From NCBI GenBank assembly GCA_029817715.1, contig JARUPY010000396.1, positions 1,426,001-1,490,000 of the forward strand: a stretch of 64,000 nucleotides of DNA, given 5' to 3'. The notes below the pieces were generated by a model. That model had not been told where the DNA came from and made no database searches. It saw nothing but the letters and a program-made list of their open reading frames with translations. Both the position numbers and the translations under genes were made by a program. This stretch comes from Melastoma dodecandrum. Taxonomy: Eukaryota > Streptophyta > Magnoliopsida > Myrtales > Melastomataceae. The stretch's first letter is position 1, and each line of letters begins with the position of its first letter. Shown here piece by piece: positions 58,676 through 64,000 of this stretch.

Positions 58676-59002
58676 TGTGAGCGAGCACCCAAGATAATTC
58701 AGCAGTGCAGTAGTAGTAGTAGCAGAGTGCATTGGAGACGGGAATAAAGACGATGAATTGAAGAAATCTGGAGTGGATCTGCATTTATGTCCTAATAAGA
58801 GGAAGGGACCTAACTACAGATGGGCTTGTAGAGAACATCAAGCCTCTTGAGACATTAGCCTAATTGAGTAAATAGCCCATAAGAGTGAGATGGCATTATG
58901 TGTAATTAAATGGAGGAAGTGGTTAGCGGGGTTTATGTGGACGTATAGTTACACAGTGAGAGAGAGAGTGTGATAGAAAAAGGCTGGGGTTTTTCCTTGG
59001 GG
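58676..59002 (+). repeat. 3' LTR of the Copia element, right end lost
   Basis: Begins TGTGAGCGAGC after the polypurine tract. The part from 58,818 matches the 5' LTR. The match stops at GGGGTTTTTCC (about 59,000), where a different repeat begins. Confidence 0.7.
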
Positions 59003-59920
59003 TGAGCAGGTTCCAGGTTTTTAGGTTCCGGACGTGGAACCTGGAACCTATCATATAATGTCCGGTTCTTAATTTTTAGAACCTAGAATCTACCCGATTA
59101 ATCAAAGACTCACCCAAGAACCTACCCTACCGGTTCTGGTACAGGTTCCGGTTCTGTTTCGATTCCGTTAGCGGCGTCGCCATTTGAGTTTCAATTTTAG
59201 TTCGGTCAACGGCGTCGCCCTATGAGCGGTTCGTGTTTCAATTCTGATTAAGACACCCCTACGCCAACAACGTTAATGAACAAATCATTTCTATTCAAAT
59301 TTATCAACATTTAATTCTTGTCCACGTTTGTTTAATAATTGTACATATGCCCAGTAAGTAAACTTCATAGAAAGAGCCGATATCATTTCCGAGAATGAAA
59401 TTGCTTTACAAATTACATTTTAGAATGGATATTTTATCATTTACCACATTATCATTGTTCTCTGATGGCCCGATGAAATATAAAAGTTCTTAGCAAAGTA
59501 TCATAGGATAAGATGATAGACAATTAACACGAAACATAGCTTTAATTAAGGCAAGGCAGGGAAGAAGGGAAAAAGCATATTAGGAGCTTACTTACCGTAA
59601 GAAACCGTAATCCCTGGAACCGTTTGATGAAGACGTTGTTGTGAAGAGGGGGGTGAGACTGAGAACAGAAAGGTAAGGAACCGGGACAATTGTTTGGGGT
59701 AGGTAAAGTTTAAGTTAGGTTATTGGGTTGGGTAAGATTTAGGGTAGGTTATTGGGTTGGGTTGGGTAAAATTTAAGTTAGGTTCCAGGTTATTCGGGTT
59801 GGTTCCGGGGGAAGAACCTAGAACCGTATTTGGTACCGTCGATTTTGTAAAATTTAGAACCTAGAACCTACCCGATCTATTTGAGAACCTGTACTGACAC
59901 CGACCCTATGATACCGGTTC
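59000..59920. repeat. GGTTCC-rich terminal-repeat element, possibly hAT-like
   Basis: Both ends are rich in AGGTTCC/GGAACCT words in opposite orientation (left 59,000-59,170; right 59,780-59,910). The ends can be read as a TTGGGGTGAGCA-type left end and a TAGGGTCGGTGTCA right end (complement strand). No matching target duplication was found. The middle is AT-rich and non-coding. Confidence 0.4.
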
Positions 59921-60450
59921 CGACGGGTTTTCAAAACTCGCCACTTCAACACTTGGGCGAATTCCCGAGTGTATGAAAAGATGGTTTGGGCGTTAGACGG
60001 GGGGCGGGTTTCCGTCAAGCATAAGTCGGGTCTCCCTCCCTCGAAAACAATTTCCCCTAACCCTAAACCCACCCTCCCGACCTCCGAGCCCCCAAACCCC
60101 TGACGGCAGACGCCCGACGCCGCGACCTCCGACGCCTCCGAAACCCGCTCCCCACGCCCGTCACCCCATCCGACCTCCGACGGCCCGATCTCCGACGCTT
60201 CCGTCCTCCGACGCCCGTCGCCCGTCACCCAAGCCGCTCTTCGTCCTCCGTCCGTCACCCCGTCCGTCTGTCACCCCCTAAAAGTTGTAAGTCCTTAAAA
60301 GTGCTGTGATTATTCGTTTACGAAGCATGCACTAAAGATTTTTGTAGTTACCACTATTTTGATGATTAATGGTATGTTATTTGAATTTTTGTAGGTATTA
60401 TTAAATTCGAAGAACCAGCTAATTCATATAAGTTTTATCTTATATTTCAA
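59921..60450. other. GC-rich CCGAC-repeated stretch and unassigned DNA
   Basis: From 60,060 to 60,280 words such as CGACCTCCGACG and CCGTCACCC recur irregularly. It could be the leader or terminal region of the Mutator-like fragment that follows. No coding region is supported. Confidence 0.4.
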
Positions 60451-60900
60451 TGTCGCAAGTTCATTTGTTATTTTATGGTAATGGGAAGGTTATTCATGGT
60501 AGTTAAGGAGTAGGTTGTAATAGGGGTCTAGTGAAACGTATAAAGGTACCTGCTGATGTCGACTATGTGCAATTTGAAAGGGTAATTGCTAATGCAATGA
60601 GATTAAACGAAGGCTGGAAATATGTCATAGATATCCCGTTTCTTCGTATGGTTCTTCTGGCATAAATTTTGTACCTATTGGTGATGATGAGGATGTTAGG
60701 TTATTGTGTGAGTTTGCGATGTCAAATGGTAACCGCATTCAAGAAGTGTATGTGATATCAGTTTTTGATAATTCTAGCAACGAAGGGAAGCCGACAAATT
60801 CAAGAAGTAAGCATGGTAGTAACATGCAAGCCTTATGAGTGAATGTGGATAATGAGTTAAATGTCGTGTAAGAGAGAATGGAAAATCGAACGGGGAAGAA
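60450..60900 (+). pseudogene. Mutator-like transposase N-terminal fragment (tentative)
   Basis: Broken frames read MSQVHLLFYGNG, then a GSSGINFVPIGDDEDVRLLC-like stretch and EFAMSNGNRIQEVYV, the kind of N-terminal region (PB1-like) seen in plant Mutator-like transposases (VPLxxDEDVRxM). Stops and shifts are frequent and the catalytic region is absent. Confidence 0.4.
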
Positions 60901-61140
60901 TGGCTCCTGATGGGGTGCGTCTTGTTAACATTAGACCCCGATTGTTAAGAGGAAACAAGGTCAGTTTTCTAAATTTTTAAAGAAAAATATTTTTTTTTGA
61001 ATTTCTAGTTTTTATTTTCATTTTTCAAAACAATAAATGAAAATAACAGTGTTTTATGGTAACAAAATGGGGCCTTTAGCCTCCCAAATGGAAATGAAAA
61101 GGGAAGAAAATTAATAAATTTTTTATTTATTTTACGTGGG

Positions 61141-61172
61141 TTAGGGATAGGGATAGGGATAGGGATAGGGAG
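61141..61172 (+). repeat. (GGGATA)n microsatellite
   Basis: About five units of GGGATA follow TTAGGG. It resembles a telomere-like repeat but is not the plant TTTAGGG unit. Confidence 0.9.
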
Positions 61173-61425
61173 GGGAGAAAATAAATAAATGAATAAATAA
61201 TAACATGAATTGAACTAGTTTACCTTAATATTTGGCATTGACATCGGGAGAGGAGCGATAAAACATAATTTTAGATTTTACCAAGATCTAAATTTCCTCC
61301 TCCCCAAAAGAAAACCCTACCACTACACCGAAAAGTCTCCCTCCCCCCTTCACAAATAAAAGGAAAAAGAAAAAGACGATCGGGAGTTGGTTGGTTTGGG
61401 GGGGGGGGGAGTTCAATCGACAACA

Positions 61426-63892
61426 ATGGAATGGATCCTCCTCTTCCTCCCTGCTTTCCTCTCCGTCTACGCCCTCTCCCGCCGCTTCCTCTTCCGGTCA
61501 TGGAGTCCCGATTCCCGCGGGGAAGCTTCCTCCTGCGCCATGTCCCTCTTCCACGGCACCCCCGCCGTCCTGCTCGCCACCAGATCCCTCCTCCTCTCTC
61601 CGGGGACCCGCTCCTTCTGCTCCCCCAACTCCTCCCCCGACGATCTCGTCCTAGAGTTCAGCATCGCCTACTTCCTGTCCGACCTCGTCCATCTGATAGT
61701 GTTCGCTCCCTCCGACGTCCTCTTCATCGCCCACCACCTCGCAACCCTCTTCGTCTTCCTCACTTGCAGGTGCCCTCTCTCATCTCTCTCTCTCTCTCTC
61801 TAGTTTTAATTTCCCATTTCCATTTCCTTTTCATTTTTGTTCTGTTTCACTCCCGTCCATTTGTTGCATTTTTTTTTATTGGTTATTAGAAATGGAAAAT
61901 CATGAGCTTCTTTGGGGAGAGAAGGGTAATTAATTCCCGGGGTTTTGTTAGTTGTGGGCGGAAGGGTTTCCTAAATGTAAGACGGACGGACGAGGGAAGA
62001 AGGAACGAATGATTGATTGGAGTTAGATTCGACGGTGGTGGTAGTAGTGGACATTGTGATTTTTACTTACTTGCCCTTGCCTCTTTGTCTTTGTTTTGTC
62101 CTTGTCTTGTCAGTCCCATCCCAACCCAAATCAGCATACCCCGTAAAATAACAAAAACATTTATTTTCCTTTAATCTTTCCTTACTATTGCTTGTGTTAT
62201 ATATTTATTCTTTATTCATATTATAAAAAGTTTTATCTACTCGAATGGGAAAGTAAGCTTGCCTGATTCATAAGATGAAAGATAGACGAGGTTTGTACGG
62301 ATGTACCGTTCGTTTTAAAAAAAATTCGCGAAAAATGGTCCGAGTTTGAGAAATTACCTGAATATCGTCGATGGGGCGCGTTTTGAAAACGCGCCCCCCG
62401 AATAACAAAGAGGGCGGGTTTTCAAAACCCGCCTTCCGTGAAAATGGGCAGGGGCGGGTTCTCAAAACCCGCCCCTCCAATACTTATAAAAAAAAATAGG
62501 GTTTCGAAGGGCGAGTTTTCAAAATCCGCCCCTTTAATAAGTAAATAAGGGGCATGTTTTCAAAACCCGCCCTCTAGCTGAGTTGGTAAAAATAATTTTT
62601 AATTTACAAGTGGTCTTGGGTTCGATTCCTGTTAGGACGAAAATTTTTTTAATTTTTTGAAAAAACATTACTCAAAATTGTTGCTAAGAGAAATCGAACC
62701 CAAGACCTTTCGCAAATTAACGAAACACTTTGACCGATTAAGCTAGAGGGGGGTAATTAGTTTATTTGTGGACAGGAAACCCGCCCCCGAAACCCTCTTT
62801 TTTTTTTAAAGTATTCGAGGGGCGGGTTTTGAAAACCCGCCCCCGAAACCCTCTTTTTTTTTTTAAAGTGTTCGAGGGGCGGGTATTTACACGGAGGGCG
62901 GGTTTTGAAAACCCGCCCTCTTTGTTATTCGGGGGACGCGTTTTCAAAACGCGCCCCATCGACGGTATTCAGGTAATTTCTCGAACTCGGACCATTTTTT
63001 GCGAATTTTTTAAAAAACGAACGGTAAAACCGTACAAACCTCGAAAGATAGATTACCCTGAAGATACTTTTTCATTTTAAAGATAATCATTTTCACTTAT
63101 TTCCTTGGTATTTTTTTTAATTAATTGATAATAAAGTTGCCCAGGAGATGTTTTGAGACTCTTAGACTACTTAAAATGCTCTACTAGTGTATATTTGTTA
63201 CTGTTAGAGGAAAATAATTGAATAAAATAAATTCTCAAATGCCTATGTATTAAATAATCATCCAATCTATTATTAGTATATATACATTTCGATTTTTTTT
63301 ATTCAAAAGAGACTCCCAATAAGACCAAAGAAAAAGAAGGAAAGGAAAAGGGTGAACTTGTGAGGTTAGGGTGGATTAGATTAGATTGTAAAGTAAAATA
63401 AAATGAAGAAGAGCTTTTGGAAATTCATCAATTTCTTGTAAGATCCAGAAGGGGGAGGGGTTGGTTGACCCAGACATTTGACCAAAATGCTATTTTGCTT
63501 GTTCAAGGTACTTGGCTCATCACGGGGCATACGAACTCCTGGTCCTGCTCGTGATGGCAGAGGTAACCAGCGTGCCGCAGAACGCGTGGACCCTCGCGAG
63601 GATCCGCAGGTCAGAGTCGACGTCCGCGAACAAGGTATACGCTCGGCTGTGCCTCCCGTTCTACACGTTCTACTCGATCGTGAGAGGGATACTGGCACCC
63701 GTCTTCGTTTTCAAGATGGGGGCGTTTTACATGGGGGGAGGATGCGGGGGGGTGATATCCCTGTTGGTTTGGATGCCGTGGTTGGTGGTGATCGGGGGGG
63801 CCATCGGAGTCAGCATCTTGTGGGTCTACAACAACTGGGTCGAGTATTTTAGGGGAAGTGGTCGGAAGAAGAGGTCAGAGAAAGAGAATTGA
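61426..63892 (+). CDS. TLC-domain (TRAM/LAG1/CLN8) membrane protein, two exons
   Basis: Exon 1 is 61426-61769 (donor GTGCCCTC) and exon 2 is 63508-63892 (acceptor TGTTCAAG), giving 242 residues. TLC proteins are polytopic membrane proteins of ER or Golgi type, some of them ceramide synthases or lipid sensors; this short plant group (At5g14285-like) has no firm function known to me. The hydrophobic start (MEWILLFLPAFLSVYALSRR) is a membrane segment, followed by TLC helices with the conserved His pair (FIAHHLATLFVFLTCR), then ELLVLLVMAEVTSVPQNAW, and a C-terminal basic tail (GSGRKKRSEKEN). The ATG at 61426 is preferred to 61387 because upstream codons read a G-run. The 1,738 bp intron holds a foldback element. 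A CT-rich stretch (63,915-63,965) is in the 3' UTR. Confidence 0.9.
62575..62629 (+). promoter_or_regulatory. tRNA-like Pol III promoter (A box and B box), left arm
   Basis: A box TAGCTGAGTTGG (62575-62586) fits TRGYNNARNNGG and B box GGTTCGATTCC (62619-62629) fits the consensus exactly, 44 bases start to start. Surrounding bases (CCTCTAGCTGAGTTGG, GTGGTCTTGGGTTCGATTCC) resemble tRNA-Lys, but the acceptor stem does not close, so it is not a tRNA gene. Confidence 0.65.
62690..62745 (-). promoter_or_regulatory. tRNA-like Pol III promoter (A box and B box), right arm
   Basis: On the minus strand A box TAGCTTAATCGG (62745-62734) and B box GGTTCGATTTC (62700-62690, one change) mirror the left module. 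The two modules face each other. Confidence 0.6.
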
Positions 63893-64000
63893 AGAAAAAA
63901 GTTTTAAAAGCAGAGAGTCTCTCTCCCTCTCTCTCTCTCTCTTGTTTCCTCCTCCTCCTCCTCTTTTATTTAATTAATTCCTCCTCGCTGAAACTGTGAA

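Larger units (their letters stand above)
51140..59002 (+). mobile_element. Decayed Ty1/Copia element, its 5' LTR interrupted by a chromovirus
   Basis: The block 51,140-51,300 matches 58,818-58,995 (CAGATGGGCTTGTA, CATCAAGCCTCTTGAGACAT, GAGTAAATAGCCCATAA), giving the two LTRs. The 5' LTR is split by the nested element (51,443-56,438), resumes at 56,444 and ends at 56,456 next to a TGGTATCAAAGC primer site (56,457-56,468). Internal sequence has gag, RT and RNase H pieces but no integrase. The 3' LTR starts TGTGAGC at 58,676 after a GAGGGGGGAG polypurine tract and is cut at about 59,002. Left of 51,140 the two LTRs do not match, so the 5' LTR start is lost or replaced. Confidence 0.75.
62287..63043. 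mobile_element. Long-TIR foldback element (Mutator-like MITE) with 9 bp target duplication
   Basis: Ends are CGAGGTTTGTACGG and its complement, arms of about 350 bp are imperfect inverted copies, and the direct repeat AAAGATAGA flanks it exactly (62278-62286 and 63044-63052). A 9 bp duplication with long terminal inverted repeats is the mark of Mutator-like elements. It codes for no transposase. Each arm contains several near-perfect mini-palindromes (GGGCGGGTTTTGAAAACCCG type) and one tRNA-like module. It lies in the TLC gene intron. The RNA of either strand would fold into a hairpin of some 350 base pairs. Confidence 0.85.

Noticed and set aside
61141..61172. Interstitial telomere repeat
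   Set aside because: The unit is GGGATA, not the plant TTTAGGG; only one TTAGGG precedes it. Treated as a microsatellite.
62575..62650. tRNA-Lys gene on the plus strand
   Set aside because: A and B boxes are present but the acceptor stem does not pair, the anticodon arm is AT-rich without a proper stem, and there is no CCA-side closure. It is a tRNA-like promoter in a repeat.

Overview
This window is nuclear DNA of a flowering plant, most likely a eudicot (the species is not identifiable by reading). The evidence is plant gene families with GT/AG introns, Ty3/Gypsy and Ty1/Copia LTR retrotransposons with plant-type primer-binding sites, and an endogenous plant pararetrovirus. Three host genes look intact: a V-ATPase subunit e gene (minus strand, about 8.5-10.8 kb), a C2 NT-type (EEIG1/EHBP1-like) protein gene (minus strand, 11.4-14.5 kb, seven coding exons) and a TLC-domain membrane protein gene (plus strand, 61.4-63.9 kb, two exons). 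A fourth host locus, a bromodomain/NET (GTE-type) gene at about 47.0-50.6 kb, is a broken unprocessed copy. I checked the splice junctions and phases of the three intact genes base by base.

Layout. 0-0.8 kb: 5' end of a minus-strand Copia element. 0.8-7.7 kb: a decayed minus-strand Athila/Tat-type Gypsy element flanked by a duplicated segment of about 0.69 kb. 8.5-14.6 kb: two host genes. 15-17.9 kb: intergenic DNA with a short tandem array. 17,887-30,771: a complete 12.9 kb Tat-lineage retrotransposon with a CCCTC target duplication, dual RNase H, and a spliced antisense gene of six exons (954 codons) coding for a plant mobile domain plus a coiled coil. 30.8-39.6 kb: unassigned GC-rich DNA and broken LTR elements. 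39.7-46.6 kb: endogenous florendovirus-like caulimovirid DNA with a deleted RT core. 47.0-50.6 kb: GTE pseudogene. 51.1-59.0 kb: a decayed Copia element whose 5' LTR holds a complete 4,996 bp chromovirus (TSD TTCTT). 59.0-61.2 kb: DNA-transposon-like remnants. 61.4-63.9 kb: the TLC gene, with a 757 bp long-TIR foldback element in its intron.

The two points most worth following are these. (1) The antisense PMD/coiled-coil gene in the 12.9 kb retrotransposon is open through all six exons, while the sense gag-pol of the same copy carries several frameshifts and stops. (2) The foldback element at 62,287-63,043 has a perfect 9 bp target duplication, arms of roughly 350 bp, repeated GC-rich mini-palindromes, and one tRNA-like Pol III promoter (A box plus B box) in each arm, pointing at each other. 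Organism, copy numbers, expression and novelty cannot be settled from sequence reading alone.
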